The position numbers and the translations under genes were made by a program. A stretch of 64,000 nucleotides of DNA from Candidatus Aquiluna sp. UB-MaderosW2red (lineage in GTDB: Bacteria > Actinomycetota > Actinomycetes > Actinomycetales > Microbacteriaceae). The stretch's first letter is position 1, and every line of letters starts with the position of its first letter. The stretch spans positions 1,178,001 to 1,242,000 of the forward strand of contig NZ_LT627734.1 in NCBI RefSeq assembly GCF_900100865.1. The letters are read 5' to 3'. Below are positions 29,343-37,844 of this stretch, piece by piece. The notes under the pieces were generated by a model. It was not told the origin of the DNA. It was given only the letters and a program-made list of their open reading frames with translations, and did no database searches.

Positions 29343-29379
29343 CAAAAACAGGCCCTCCTCGATGGAGGGCCTGTTTTTT
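29343..29379. terminator. Bidirectional terminator between sufT and bioY
   Basis: A perfect 10-bp stem (29349-29358 with 29364-29373, loop TCGAT) is followed by six T on the plus strand and preceded by an A-rich run that gives a T tract on the minus strand. It can therefore end both the suf operon and the convergent bioY unit. Confidence 0.92.
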
Positions 29380-29394
29380 AATATTTAGGTGAAT

Positions 29395-29952
29395 TTATTT
29401 TGTCAGCTTCCAAGCCAGAGGCAGAAGTGCTGCCGCTGCTATAGCCTTCGCCACATCCCCAAGAATAAAGGGTGCAACTCCGGCAGCCAGTGCCTGAGGG
29501 AAGCTCAGGCCGAGGGTCAAAATAAGCCCTAGCGTCCCGAGTGCATAAATAAGAGTGCTGCCCAATGCGAAGCTAAAGGCGACCTTGAGCGGGCTTGTTG
29601 AGAATCCCTTCGAAGCCAACCAGCCAACCAGTGCCGCTGCGGCCACAAAGCCGACCAGGTAGCCGGCGGTTGGCAGAACCCCGGTCAGAGTCTTGGCACC
29701 GGCAAAAACAGGAAGCCCTATGGCGCCGAGCACAAGATAAAGCGTCATTGAGATTGAGCCGCGCTTGAGGCCCAAAGAAGCGCCAACCAGCAACACTGCA
29801 AGAGTTTGCAGCGTCATCGGCACCGGGAACATAGGGATTTGAATTTGTGCTGCTAGAGCGGTTATTAGGGCTCCGGCACCGATGAGAGCGATATCCGTTG
29901 CCCTAGAACGATTGAAAACTCTGTCAGCCAAGATCATTGTGGTTGCGGTCAT
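29395..29952 (-). CDS. bioY: Biotin transporter substrate-binding subunit BioY
   Basis: BioY is the membrane S component that captures biotin; it works with an ECF energising module, or alone in some bacteria. The 185 residues form about six hydrophobic segments with the family motifs IQIPMFPVPMTLQTLAVLL and LPTAGYLVGF. No bioM/bioN or ecf genes are adjacent, so the energising module would be encoded elsewhere. It follows SURF1 by 29 bases on the same strand, with AAGGAAG upstream of its ATG. Confidence 0.93.
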   Translation of the reverse strand: MTATTMILADRVFNRSRATDIALIGAGALITALAAQIQIPMFPVPMTLQTLAVLLVGASLGLKRGSISMTLYLVLGAIGLPVFAGAKTLTGVLPTAGYLVGFVAAAALVGWLASKGFSTSPLKVAFSFALGSTLIYALGTLGLILTLGLSFPQALAAGVAPFILGDVAKAIAAAALLPLAWKLTK

Positions 29953-29981
29953 GATTCATCTTCCTTCGGGTTTTTTTCAGT

Positions 29982-30791
29982 CTATTGGTTGGCGTCTTCG
30001 ATTTCAGCATCTATTAGCGCCTGGGTTCGCTTCTGAGTCTTTGGAGCCCGCAATCCGGCTTCCTCAAGCTGAATTCGGCGATCGTTTCGAATCGCCCAAA
30101 TGAAGGCCCCGAAGGCCATTAAGCCGAACAAAACCCATTGCAAAGCATAGGAAAGGTGGTTTCCTTCACTTAGCGATGGTTTTGGTACTGCGGTTGGGAA
30201 AGTCTCAGAGCCTGGGCTTTCGCTCACCAGCCGGCCATAGTAATCCGTTATCACTTCGCCGCTTGACTGGAATCTCTCCGCGAGAGTCTTTAGGTCAATC
30301 GAGGATATCTGACCTGGTATCGGAGGTCGGCCCAGGTTCGCTTCGGACACTCGCAGGCGAACCACCAGCTGCTTAGGCTCGGTTAGGGGCAATGGGTTGT
30401 CAATTGTTGGGCTCAAATCAGATCCGGCTACTAGCCAACCCCGCTCGACAATGAGGACTCTGCCGTCATTCAACTCAAAGGGCACCAGCTGTAAAAAGCC
30501 GGCCTGGCCATTCAGTGGTCGATTTCTCACCAAGGTTGTTAGGTCTGAAAGGTAACGACCTGAGACCGTGACGGGTCGCCATTCTTGAGCGCTCTTCCCG
30601 TCCTCTAAAACAAATCCGATGTCAGCCAATGGAATCGGGGGCTTATCGTAATTAGCGATCACCTCATTGATTCGCTCAACAAGCTCTTCGCGTCGGGCAA
30701 ACTGCCACCAGCTAAGCAGTGAGGTGATAGTTGCAAACACCACAACTAGCGCGAGCCATGGGCCCCAGCGTCTAAGTGTGCTCTGCTTCAA
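29982..30791 (-). CDS. SURF1 family cytochrome oxidase assembly protein
   Basis: SURF1 proteins help insert haem A into cytochrome c oxidase. This one has the family plan: a membrane segment near the N-terminus followed by WWQFARREE, a periplasmic domain with VRNRPLNGQAGF and LIVERGWL, and a second membrane segment near the C-terminus (YALQWVLFG). I place the start at TTG 30791, which has GAGGA 8 bases upstream; TTG 30806 is possible and adds five residues. It overlaps the preceding small gene. It fits with ctaA, ctaB and the ctaD/E/F genes in this window. Confidence 0.9.
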   Translation of the reverse strand: MKQSTLRRWGPWLALVVVFATITSLLSWWQFARREELVERINEVIANYDKPPIPLADIGFVLEDGKSAQEWRPVTVSGRYLSDLTTLVRNRPLNGQAGFLQLVPFELNDGRVLIVERGWLVAGSDLSPTIDNPLPLTEPKQLVVRLRVSEANLGRPPIPGQISSIDLKTLAERFQSSGEVITDYYGRLVSESPGSETFPTAVPKPSLSEGNHLSYALQWVLFGLMAFGAFIWAIRNDRRIQLEEAGLRAPKTQKRTQALIDAEIEDANQ

Positions 30792-30984
30792 AGGGTTTGT
30801 CCTCAAGATAAAAGTCTCTAGCTAACAGATATTCAACCAGATACTCGCGGTGTTCATCACAGGCTGACCAGATTTTGACGCGATCTAGGGTGTGGATCTT
30901 AGGATTTCGCCAATGAATAAGGTGTTTGGCATCCAAGTTGCAGCCTGCCCTAGAGCATTTTTGCTCAAGATTCGTCGACAACAC
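30772..30984 (-). CDS. Small conserved actinobacterial protein with Cys/His cluster
   Basis: This 70-residue protein has a pattern suited to binding one metal: C-x4-C in KCSRAGC near residues 10-15 and C-x2-H in ACDEHRE near residues 41-45, separated by HWRNPKIHTLDRVK. No enzyme motif or membrane segment is seen. I recognise it as a short protein conserved beside SURF1 genes in related actinobacteria, with no established function. It overlaps the DUF3099-like gene upstream and SURF1 downstream, so the three are likely co-transcribed. Confidence 0.8.
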   Translation of the reverse strand: MLSTNLEQKCSRAGCNLDAKHLIHWRNPKIHTLDRVKIWSACDEHREYLVEYLLARDFYLEDKPFEAEHT

Positions 30985-31258
30985 GAATCTGGTCCGCCTT
31001 GATGGTGAGTTTTGGGGCTATCGCATTGGATTGAGATTTAGGCTGATTAGGACCTTGGGAGTTGGCCAAAATAACTGCGAAATACGGCAGGAAAATTGCA
31101 AGAGAAAAGAATATCCACATCAAAATACCGGTGGTAAACACCCCTGCGATTAGACAGGCCATTCTTATCAGCATTGCCACGCTGTATTTGATTAGGCGAG
31201 ACTTGCGTTCGTCCTCAGGGGAAATCTCAACCGATGTCGCACTTTGCCTAATTGCCAA
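30965..31258 (-). CDS. DUF3099-like small membrane protein
   Basis: A 97-residue protein with a charged N-terminus (EISPEDERKSR) and two adjacent hydrophobic segments (about 28-47 and 50-66) ending LPYFAVILANSQGP. This two-helix layout matches the actinobacterial DUF3099 family, whose function is unknown. The TTG start has GAGAG upstream. It is the first gene of the minus-strand run DUF3099-small protein-SURF1-bioY. Confidence 0.8.
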   Translation of the reverse strand: MAIRQSATSVEISPEDERKSRLIKYSVAMLIRMACLIAGVFTTGILMWIFFSLAIFLPYFAVILANSQGPNQPKSQSNAIAPKLTIKADQIRVVDES

Positions 31259-31356
31259 TTTGATCTCTCGCTCAATAATAAGAATCGGATTACTAGACTC
31301 TTGTTTATTCCAAACGCTAATCGGACAATGCTATTCCCAAAAATAAGGAGTCGGTC

Positions 31357-32067
31357 TTGGAAAATTCTCGTGTTGTTTTAGTCACCGGGGGCAATCGAGG
31401 AATTGGCTTTGCCATCGCCCAGGAATTTGTTCGCGCCGGATACCAAGTAGCGGTCACCGCCAGGTCAGGAAGTGGCCCCGAGGGGACTCTGAGCGTGGTG
31501 GCGGATGTCACCGATGCCGAATCGCTCGATGCCGCAATTTCCAAAATAGAACAAGAGCTTGGCCCGATTCAAATCTTGGTTGCCAATGCCGGAATAACCA
31601 AGGACACGCTCTTGCTCAGAATGAGTGATGAGGATTTTGAGCGGGTCATCGATACCAACCTCACCGGCGTTTTTAGAGTGCTAAAGCGCGTCACAAAATC
31701 TATGCTCAAGGCCAAATTTGGGCGTGTGATATTCATCGGCTCGGTAGTAGGAGTTCTGGGCAGTGCTGGACAGGTCAACTACGCGGCATCCAAAAGCGCA
31801 CTAATCGGCATGGCGCGTTCGGTGACCAGGGAGCTGGGGAGTCGAAACATCACCGCAAACGTTGTTGCGCCTGGCTTTATCGACACCGACATGACGGAGG
31901 CGCTTGGCGAAGACCTTCAAAAAAGCTACATCGATAGAATTCCAGCTGGACGCTTTGCTTCACCCGAAGAGGTGGCCAAAGTGGTTCGCTGGCTGGCATC
32001 TGATGAGGCTTCCTATATCTCTGGCGCAGTGATTCCAGTTGATGGTGGTCTTGGAATGGGTCATTAG
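31357..32067 (+). CDS. fabG: 3-oxoacyl-ACP reductase
   Basis: It reduces 3-oxoacyl-ACP with NADPH in fatty acid elongation. It is a classical short-chain dehydrogenase of 236 residues: TGGNRGIG near residues 10-17, NAGITKD, the catalytic serine in IFIGSVVG, and the Tyr/Lys pair in NYAASKS. The TTG start has AAGGAG 6 bases upstream. fabI follows after 40 bases; the fabG-fabI pair corresponds to the mabA-inhA operon of mycobacteria, which makes the fatty acid role likely among many SDR possibilities. Confidence 0.93.
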   Translation: MENSRVVLVTGGNRGIGFAIAQEFVRAGYQVAVTARSGSGPEGTLSVVADVTDAESLDAAISKIEQELGPIQILVANAGITKDTLLLRMSDEDFERVIDTNLTGVFRVLKRVTKSMLKAKFGRVIFIGSVVGVLGSAGQVNYAASKSALIGMARSVTRELGSRNITANVVAPGFIDTDMTEALGEDLQKSYIDRIPAGRFASPEEVAKVVRWLASDEASYISGAVIPVDGGLGMGH

Positions 32068-32107
32068 GTAGTAACTTTTTGAGAGCAAACAAGCTAAGGA
32101 GATTATT

Positions 32108-32875
32108 TTGGGAATTCTAGAAGGCAAGAAAATACTCATAACCGGGGTATTGACAGAGGCGTCGATTGCCTTCACCGCGGCGCGGCTGGCGCAAGAAGAG
32201 GGGGCCGAGATTCTCCTAAGCTCCTTTGGCCGCATGCTTCCAATCACTAAAAAAATATCTGAGCGCTTACCCAAGCCTGTAACTGTGATCGAACTCGATG
32301 CCACGAGCCAAGAGAATCTTGATGCGCTTCCGGATGCAATTCGCAAAACCCTGGGTTCGCTTGATGGCATAGTGCACGCAATCGCATTTGCTCCGCAGAG
32401 CGCTCTGGGCGGCAATTTTATGGAAACTCAGTGGGCCGATGTCTCTACCGCGGTCGAGGTTTCGGCATACTCACTCAAGGCAATTACCACCGCCTGCTTG
32501 CCAGTTTTGAATAACCCGAGTTCCGTAGTGGGCCTCACATTCGATGCCACCGTGTCCTGGCCGGTATACGACTGGATGGGTGTGGCCAAGGCAGCATTCG
32601 AGGCCACCTCGCGTTACTTGGCTAGATACCTAGGCCCCAAGGGGATTAGAGTCAACTTGATATCCGCAGGACCGCTTCGCACCACCGCTGCAAAGGGCAT
32701 ACCCGGCTTTGCGACCATGGAAGAGCTATGGACTGGCCGAGCGCCTTTAGGTTGGAACCTCACAGACACTGAAGCCGCAGCCAGAGGATTGATTGCACTT
32801 CTCAGCGACTGGTTCCCAGCCACCACAGGCGAGATGATTCACGTTGATGGTGGATTGCACTCAACTGGCGCTTAG
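32108..32875 (+). CDS. fabI: Enoyl-ACP reductase (FabI/InhA)
   Basis: It carries out the last reduction of the fatty acid elongation cycle with NADH. The 255 residues show the InhA-type cofactor loop ITGVLTEASIAF, the APQSALGG segment, and the active-site Tyr and Lys in YDWMGVAKAA. The TTG start has AAGGAG (32096-32101) 6 bases upstream. It follows fabG; its stop lies 4 bases inside the convergent serB end. Confidence 0.95.
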   Translation: MGILEGKKILITGVLTEASIAFTAARLAQEEGAEILLSSFGRMLPITKKISERLPKPVTVIELDATSQENLDALPDAIRKTLGSLDGIVHAIAFAPQSALGGNFMETQWADVSTAVEVSAYSLKAITTACLPVLNNPSSVVGLTFDATVSWPVYDWMGVAKAAFEATSRYLARYLGPKGIRVNLISAGPLRTTAAKGIPGFATMEELWTGRAPLGWNLTDTEAAARGLIALLSDWFPATTGEMIHVDGGLHSTGA

Positions 32876-33501
32876 GGCAGATAAGGAATTAGTAATGCAA
32901 GGTCACGCTCGTCAAGCGTGACCTTTGCAAATTCTCTGACAACTGGCTTCGCGCAGAAAGCCACAGACAGCCCGGCGACCTCCATCATTCCTAGGTCATT
33001 GGCTCCATCTCCAACGGCGATGGTGTTCTGGAGCTCAATCCCAAGCTTCGCAGCCCACCCAATCAAGGCTTCGGCCTTAGCTTCACGGTCGATAATGTTG
33101 CCGATCACCCTGCCGGTTAGCTTTTGATCTAAAATCTCCAGCCTGTTCGCTAAGTGAAAATCGAGATTGAGCTCTTTTTTTAGCGGCTCTAAAAGCTGAA
33201 TAAAACCGCCGGAAACGGCTGCGGCTTTGCCGCCGCGGTTGTGAATCTCCTCAATCAGGGATTTGGCGCCCCTAGTCGGAGTCAGCGTCCTAGAGACCTG
33301 TTCCAAAACCGAAACATCGAGATTTTTGAGTGTCGCAACCCTCTGAATGAGGGATTCGGAAAAATCTAATTCCCCGAGCATTGCGCGTTCGGTGATATTA
33401 GAAACCAAATCCTTGCTTCCAGCAAAATCCGCAAGCAGCTCAATTGCTTCTTGGTCAATAAGGGTGGAGTCAACATCAAAAACCACTAAAAACTTTTTCA
33501 A
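32872..33501 (-). CDS. serB: Phosphoserine phosphatase
   Basis: It removes phosphate from phosphoserine to give serine. It is a HAD-superfamily enzyme of 209 residues with the nucleophile motif FDVDSTLID near residues 8-16, SGGF in motif II, and [10 protein letters not shown] in motif III. The N-terminal ACT domain of some SerB proteins is absent, as in the short form. The ATG overlaps the glgC stop by four bases (ATGA), so translation of glgC and serB is coupled. Confidence 0.95.
   Translation of the reverse strand: MKKFLVVFDVDSTLIDQEAIELLADFAGSKDLVSNITERAMLGELDFSESLIQRVATLKNLDVSVLEQVSRTLTPTRGAKSLIEEIHNRGGKAAAVSGGFIQLLEPLKKELNLDFHLANRLEILDQKLTGRVIGNIIDREAKAEALIGWAAKLGIELQNTIAVGDGANDLGMMEVAGLSVAFCAKPVVREFAKVTLDERDLALLIPYLP
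32899..32933 (+). terminator. Hairpin after fabI, inside the serB coding end
   Basis: A perfect 10-bp stem (32899-32908 with 32916-32925) with a 7-base loop lies 24 bases after the fabI stop and is followed by ttgcaaatt. The tail is T-poor, so it is a weaker terminator candidate. It lies wholly within codons of serB on the other strand. Confidence 0.5.
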
Positions 33502-34739
33502 GGTCGAACCAATAACCCCTTGGCAACCACGGTCAATCCAGATTCAGTCACGGTGAAGCCTCGTTCCAAATCGCGGTCTTTATTGACCCCGACGCTTGCC
33601 CCGTCGGTGATGATGACGTCTTTATCCAAGATCGCCCTTCGAACCGTGGCATCGCGACCGATAAGAACTCCATCAAGAATTACAGAATCCGTGACTAGAG
33701 ACCTCGAACCGACTCGAACATTAGGGCTCAAGACGCAACGCTCAACAATCCCACCGGCCACAACCACCCCGAGGCTAACTATTGAGTCGGTTGTTCTACC
33801 CTGATTGCCCTCGGAATCATGAATGAACTTCGCTGGGGGAAGGTTTATTTGCTGGTTGAAGATTGGCCACTCTGAGTTGTAGAGGTTGAAGATTGGCATG
33901 GTCGATATGAGATCCATGTGAGCATCGTAATAAGAGTCAATTGTCCCCACATCCCGCCAATATGACTTATCTCTGTCAGTAGCTCCGGGAATCTCGTTAT
34001 AGCTCAGGTCATAAGCACCAGCCTGCCCCTTGGACACAAAATACGGAATTATGTCCGCGCCCATGTCGTGACTTGAGCTCTCATTTTGGCCATCTAGCTC
34101 AATCGCATCGATGAGTGCGTCGGCGGTGAAAATATAGTTGCCCATCGAGACCAAAGCCTGTTCGGGATCACCAGGAACTGACTTTGGGTCGTTTGGCTTT
34201 TCCCGAAACTGGTCTATTTTGATGGGATTGGTCTCATCCACTTCGATAACTCCGAATTGATTGGCCAAAGAAATCGGTTGCCTGATGGCTGCAACTGTTG
34301 CCTCTAGGCCAGAATCGATATGCGATTGCAGCATTTGATCAAAATCCATCCGATAAACGTGGTCGGCGCCGACCACAACCACATAGTCTGGCCGCTCGTC
34401 ACTCAGCGCGTTCATGGACTGAAATATTGCATCCGCACTTCCGGTGTACCAGCGTTTACCCAAACGCTGCTGAGCGGGGACTGAGGCCACGTATGATCCA
34501 AGCAGCGGAGACATGCGCCAGGTCTGTGACACGTGGCGGTCCAATGAGTGAGATTTGTATTGAGTCAAAACAACGATGCGCCGAATTTGCGAGTTGATTA
34601 GATTTGATAGCGCGAAGTCAACCAATCGGTAACTTCCCCCAAATGGAACTGCGGGTTTTGCTCGATCCGCGGTCAATGGCATAAGCCTTTTACCCTCGCC
34701 TCCGGCGAGAACCATTCCAAATACTCTGGTGCGTCCCAT
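33498..34739 (-). CDS. glgC: Glucose-1-phosphate adenylyltransferase
   Basis: It makes ADP-glucose from ATP and glucose 1-phosphate for glycogen synthesis. Motifs include the nucleotide loop [13 protein letters not shown] near residues 12-24, [13 protein letters not shown], and a C-terminal left-handed helix domain with repeated hexapeptides. The frame reaches TTG 34745, but ATG 34739 is preferred: TAGCAT occupies exactly -12 to -7 before it, which points to a leaderless transcript. It is divergent from glgA across 46 bases and coupled to serB downstream. Confidence 0.96.
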   Translation of the reverse strand: MGRTRVFGMVLAGGEGKRLMPLTADRAKPAVPFGGSYRLVDFALSNLINSQIRRIVVLTQYKSHSLDRHVSQTWRMSPLLGSYVASVPAQQRLGKRWYTGSADAIFQSMNALSDERPDYVVVVGADHVYRMDFDQMLQSHIDSGLEATVAAIRQPISLANQFGVIEVDETNPIKIDQFREKPNDPKSVPGDPEQALVSMGNYIFTADALIDAIELDGQNESSSHDMGADIIPYFVSKGQAGAYDLSYNEIPGATDRDKSYWRDVGTIDSYYDAHMDLISTMPIFNLYNSEWPIFNQQINLPPAKFIHDSEGNQGRTTDSIVSLGVVVAGGIVERCVLSPNVRVGSRSLVTDSVILDGVLIGRDATVRRAILDKDVIITDGASVGVNKDRDLERGFTVTESGLTVVAKGLLVRP

Positions 34740-34785
34740 TCTCAAATGCTAGTTGTCAATTGCCCTCTCGGGCTAGCATTCAGCT
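34740..34785. promoter_or_regulatory. Mirror-image leaderless promoters between glgC and glgA
   Basis: On the plus strand TAGCAT (34774-34779) ends six bases before the glgA ATG at 34786. On the minus strand TAGCAT (34746-34751) ends six bases before the glgC ATG at 34739. A -10 at this distance would put the first transcribed base on the start codon of both genes. No Shine-Dalgarno sequence is seen for either gene. Confidence 0.65.
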
Positions 34786-35970
34786 ATGAGAGTGGATTTT
34801 GTTACAAAAGAGTATCCGCCACACATTTATGGTGGCGCTGGCGTGCATGTTACCGAGCTGGTAAAGGTAATTCGCGAGCGAATCGAGGCTCACCTTCACT
34901 GCTTTGGCAACCCGGTCAGCGAGCCAAATACTTTTGGATATCCTGTGCCGGACGGATATGAAAATGCCAATCCAGCCCTGCAAACCCTCGCTGTGAATCT
35001 TGCGATGGTCGAAGCAATCAAGGGTGCAGACCTAGTTCACAGCCACACTTGGTATGCCAATAATGCGGGCCACTTGGCTTCCTTATTGCACGGGATTCCA
35101 CACGTTATAACAGCTCACTCACTTGAGCCCCTAAGGCCGTGGAAAAAAGAACAACTAGGTGGCGGGTACTCGGTTAGTTCACACATCGAGAAAAGCGCTT
35201 ACGAGCAGGCGAACAGAATCATCGCAGTCTCCCACGGCATGCGAAACGACATCCTGAACTCCTATCCGACTCTTGATCCAGCCAAGGTAGAGGTCGTCTA
35301 CAACGGCATAGATTCAAATAAATGGCAGCCTGTGGCGGATCTTGAAACACTCAAAGAGCACGGCATCGACCCCAATAAGCGTTCAGTAATTTTTGTTGGT
35401 CGAATCACTAGGCAAAAGGGGTTGCCCTACTTTCTACGGGCCGCAAAGGCATTACCCAAAGACGTTCAATTGATTCTTTGTGCCGGGGCACCCGATACCG
35501 ACCAAATCATGGCAGAGGTCGAAAACTTGGTCTTGGAGTTATCCAAAGAGCGCTCCGGAGTAATTTGGATTCCCGAGCACCTGGCGCAACCCAAACTGGC
35601 CGCACTTTTGACAAACGCTGACTTATTTGTTTGCCCATCAATTTACGAACCACTTGGCATCGTGAATCTTGAGGCTATGGCCTGTGCGGTGCCCGTATTA
35701 GCGACTGCCACCGGCGGCATACCCGAGGTTGTAATTCACGGCCAAACTGGGTGGTTGGTGCCAATTGATCAAGTGCAAGATGGCAGCGGGACACCCATTG
35801 ACGAGGCGCAGTTTGTGGCGGATTGGTCAGCCGCTTTGAATCAAGCTCTCAATAGCCCTGAACTCGCTGAGTTTGGAAAAGCGGGCCGCAACCGAGTGAT
35901 TGAAGAGTTCAGCTGGGACACCATCGCGACTCGCACACTTGAGGTCTATCAAAGAGCCCTTGAGAGCTAG
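34786..35970 (+). CDS. glgA: Glycogen synthase (GT4/GT5-like glycosyltransferase)
   Basis: It is a GT-B glucosyltransferase that extends alpha-1,4-glucan from a nucleotide sugar. The 394 residues have the N-terminal donor loop IYGGAGVHVTEL near residues 14-25, HSHTWYANNAGH, and the C-terminal EX7E motif in SIYEPLGIVNLEAMA. Actinobacterial members of this group can act as classical glycogen synthase or as GlgM, which makes maltose 1-phosphate from ADP-glucose; the sequence alone does not settle which. Its place opposite glgC supports ADP-glucose use. Confidence 0.92.
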   Translation: MRVDFVTKEYPPHIYGGAGVHVTELVKVIRERIEAHLHCFGNPVSEPNTFGYPVPDGYENANPALQTLAVNLAMVEAIKGADLVHSHTWYANNAGHLASLLHGIPHVITAHSLEPLRPWKKEQLGGGYSVSSHIEKSAYEQANRIIAVSHGMRNDILNSYPTLDPAKVEVVYNGIDSNKWQPVADLETLKEHGIDPNKRSVIFVGRITRQKGLPYFLRAAKALPKDVQLILCAGAPDTDQIMAEVENLVLELSKERSGVIWIPEHLAQPKLAALLTNADLFVCPSIYEPLGIVNLEAMACAVPVLATATGGIPEVVIHGQTGWLVPIDQVQDGSGTPIDEAQFVADWSAALNQALNSPELAEFGKAGRNRVIEEFSWDTIATRTLEVYQRALES

Positions 35971-35980
35971 GCTTAGCGTG

Positions 35981-36763
35981 ATGTCAACGGTATTAGATCT
36001 TAGAAATGTCAGCATTGTGCGCAATGGTCGCGCAATTCTCGATTCAGTCACCTTCCAAGCCGATTCTGATCAGCGCTGGGTAATTTTGGGCGCAAACGGC
36101 GCTGGCAAAACAACAATGCTCCGAGTTGCGGCCGCTCAGATTCACCCATCCGAAGGCGAAGCAATAGTTCTTGGCCAAAGGCTTGGTGAAGTAAACGTTT
36201 TTGAACTGCGAACCAGGATTGGCTTTGCTTCAAGCGCACTTGCCAATCAGATACCCAACAGTGAAAGCGTTCTAAACGCCGTCATGACAGCCAGCTACGG
36301 AGTCACCGGTCGCTGGAAAGAGTTTTACGACTCGGTAGATGAGCGCCGGGCTAGAAGAGTGCTGGGGGAGTGGCAGTTAGCTGATTTTGAGGAACGCCCC
36401 TTTGGGACCCTGAGTGACGGTGAGCGTAAGAGAGTCCAAATTGCTCGCTCGATTATGACCGATCCGGAAATGCTTTTGCTGGATGAGCCGGTGGCAAGCT
36501 TGGACATCGCTTCTAGGGAACTAACGCTGAAGCTGATAGGTGGCTACGCTCAATCCTCGGTGGCTCCGGCGATGTTAATGGTTACCCACCACCTAGAGGA
36601 AATTCCAGCGGGCTTCACTCATGCGCTCTTGCTGCAAGATGGCAAAATATTAGCCAAGGGTGAGATCGGCTCGACGATCACATCTGAGTCAATCTCTGAA
36701 GCCTTTCGGTTCCCGCTGAAAGTTAGCTATCAAGGCGGCAGATTTCAGGCTGTAGCCGCCTAG
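35981..36763 (+). CDS. ABC transporter ATP-binding protein
   Basis: A lone ABC ATPase of 260 residues: Walker [11 protein letters not shown] near residues 34-43, the signature LSDGERKR, Walker [12 protein letters not shown], and a switch histidine in VTHHLEE. The frame is open further upstream, but that part is glgA sequence; ATG 35981 follows the glgA stop by 10 bases, with TAGGCT (35968-35973) a possible -10. No membrane partner is encoded nearby. It resembles YlmA/ModF-like orphan ATPases; the substrate is unknown. Confidence 0.9.
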   Translation: MSTVLDLRNVSIVRNGRAILDSVTFQADSDQRWVILGANGAGKTTMLRVAAAQIHPSEGEAIVLGQRLGEVNVFELRTRIGFASSALANQIPNSESVLNAVMTASYGVTGRWKEFYDSVDERRARRVLGEWQLADFEERPFGTLSDGERKRVQIARSIMTDPEMLLLDEPVASLDIASRELTLKLIGGYAQSSVAPAMLMVTHHLEEIPAGFTHALLLQDGKILAKGEIGSTITSESISEAFRFPLKVSYQGGRFQAVAA

Positions 36764-36783
36764 ACTCCAGCCAAAGAACCTGC

Positions 36784-36813
36784 TATGCTTTGGCGCTGTT
36801 GCGCAATTCGCAA
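36784..36813 (+). promoter_or_regulatory. rpmE2 promoter with palindrome
   Basis: TGC-TATGCT (36781-36789) is an extended -10 element. Ten bases further, TTGCG (36799-36803) and CGCAA (36809-36813) form a perfect inverted repeat around CAATT, placed near the expected first transcribed base, where a repressor could act. Zinc-free L31 genes are often under Zur control, but this palindrome does not match the usual Zur consensus. Confidence 0.45.
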
Positions 36814-36837
36814 AGAGAATTTACAAAGAAGGAAATC

Positions 36838-37086
36838 ATGAAGGCTGACATCCACCCAACCTACGAGCCAATCGTATTTCGCGACCTAGCATCAGGGGTT
36901 GCCTTTTTAACTCGCGCCACCATCACCTCTTCAAAGACAATTGAGTGGGAAGACGGCAAGACCTACCCAGTTCACGATGTGGAAATTAGCTCCGAGAGCC
37001 ACCCCTTCTACACCGGAAAGCAGCGCATCATGGATGCAGCAGGACGCGTAGAGCGATTCAACGACCGCTACAAGAACTTCGGCTAG
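36838..37086 (+). CDS. rpmE2: 50S ribosomal protein L31 type B
   Basis: L31 bridges the ribosomal subunits. The 82-residue sequence [16 protein letters not shown] is of the type B form, which lacks the zinc-binding cysteines of type A; no cysteine occurs in it. Such copies can replace the zinc form when zinc is scarce. The ATG has AAGGA five bases upstream; the open frame begins earlier but without support. A terminator follows inside the convergent exonuclease gene. Confidence 0.95.
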   Translation: MKADIHPTYEPIVFRDLASGVAFLTRATITSSKTIEWEDGKTYPVHDVEISSESHPFYTGKQRIMDAAGRVERFNDRYKNFG

Positions 37087-37094
37087 AGCTTCAC

Positions 37095-37802
37095 CTAAAG
37101 CCTTACTGGCCATCCCAATTCCGCCTGGAAATCCGGGCGGTTTTGTGTTTTAAGGTATTCGGCAAAACTGATTGCCTGCTCATCAGCCCAACCAACTTGC
37201 AGGGAGTGGAGTGCGCCGGCGGTTAGGTCTAGCTCGGGAAACTTTAGAGCCTGAGCCTGAGCCAAACGTCCAGCAGCGATAGCGTCGGCGGTTGAATTAT
37301 GAGCGTCGGTTAATTCGACCCCGTAGTCAGCGCAAAGCGCAATGAGCGTGCGCTTGCCCTTTCGATACTTCATGCACTTTTTATCCAACACCAAGGGGTC
37401 AATCACCGGGGTGGGAACCAAAGACTCGAGGCCGTATCTTTTGGCTTCAAAGTGCAGGATTGTGAAATCATAGGGGGCGTTAAAGGCCACTAGCGGCATG
37501 TCCTTATTGTGCTTTGCAAGAACTGCCAAAATCTCAGCAATCGCCTTTTCCGGACTCATGCCCTTATCGATTGCCATTTCAGTGGTAATGCCGTGCACGT
37601 TGGATGCTTGCTCCGGAATTTCAATCCCAGGGTTCACAAGCCACTCGTGTAGCTCAAGGGCTTTACCGTTGGTATCAAGCACGGCAACCCCAGCAGAAAC
37701 TATTCGGGACTCCCTAAGATCAAGGCCCGTGGTCTCTAAGTCAAACACTGCAAGACTTCTAGCCCAAGCCGGTCTTTGTGGTTCAAAATCAAAATCTAAC
37801 AT
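37095..37802 (-). CDS. DnaQ-like 3'-5' exonuclease
   Basis: This is a DEDDh-family exonuclease of 235 residues. Motif Exo I is FDLETTGLD near residues 20-28, Exo II includes NAPYDF, and Exo III is AHNSTADAIAAG with the catalytic His and Asp. It resembles the proofreading epsilon subunit, but it is not next to polymerase genes and may act in repair or RNA trimming. GAGGAG lies just upstream of its ATG. Its 3' end carries the rpmE2 terminator on the other strand. Confidence 0.92.
   Translation of the reverse strand: MLDFDFEPQRPAWARSLAVFDLETTGLDLRESRIVSAGVAVLDTNGKALELHEWLVNPGIEIPEQASNVHGITTEMAIDKGMSPEKAIAEILAVLAKHNKDMPLVAFNAPYDFTILHFEAKRYGLESLVPTPVIDPLVLDKKCMKYRKGKRTLIALCADYGVELTDAHNSTADAIAAGRLAQAQALKFPELDLTAGALHSLQVGWADEQAISFAEYLKTQNRPDFQAELGWPVRL
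37121..37152 (+). terminator. Terminator of rpmE2 inside the opposite exonuclease gene
   Basis: An 8-bp stem with one T-G wobble (37121-37128 with 37133-37140, loop AAAT) is followed by ttttgtgtttt. It lies 35 bases after the rpmE2 stop and within the last codons of the gene on the minus strand. Confidence 0.8.
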
Positions 37803-37844
37803 TTTTACTCCTCGGCGTCAGACTAGCTGTTGGCTCATTCAACT

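Noticed and set aside
29953-29981. Riboswitch or biotin operator before bioY
   Set aside because: The gap to SURF1 is 29 bases and contains only a ribosome-binding site; no structure or palindrome is seen.
34754-34759. TTGACA on the minus strand ahead of glgC as a -35 element
   Set aside because: It lies only 2 bases from the TAGCAT hexamer, far too close for a -35/-10 pair.
34753-34779. TTGTCA...TAGCAT ahead of glgA as a PafBC-type damage promoter
   Set aside because: The spacer is 15 bases rather than the roughly 11 of the known motif, and glgA is not a damage gene.
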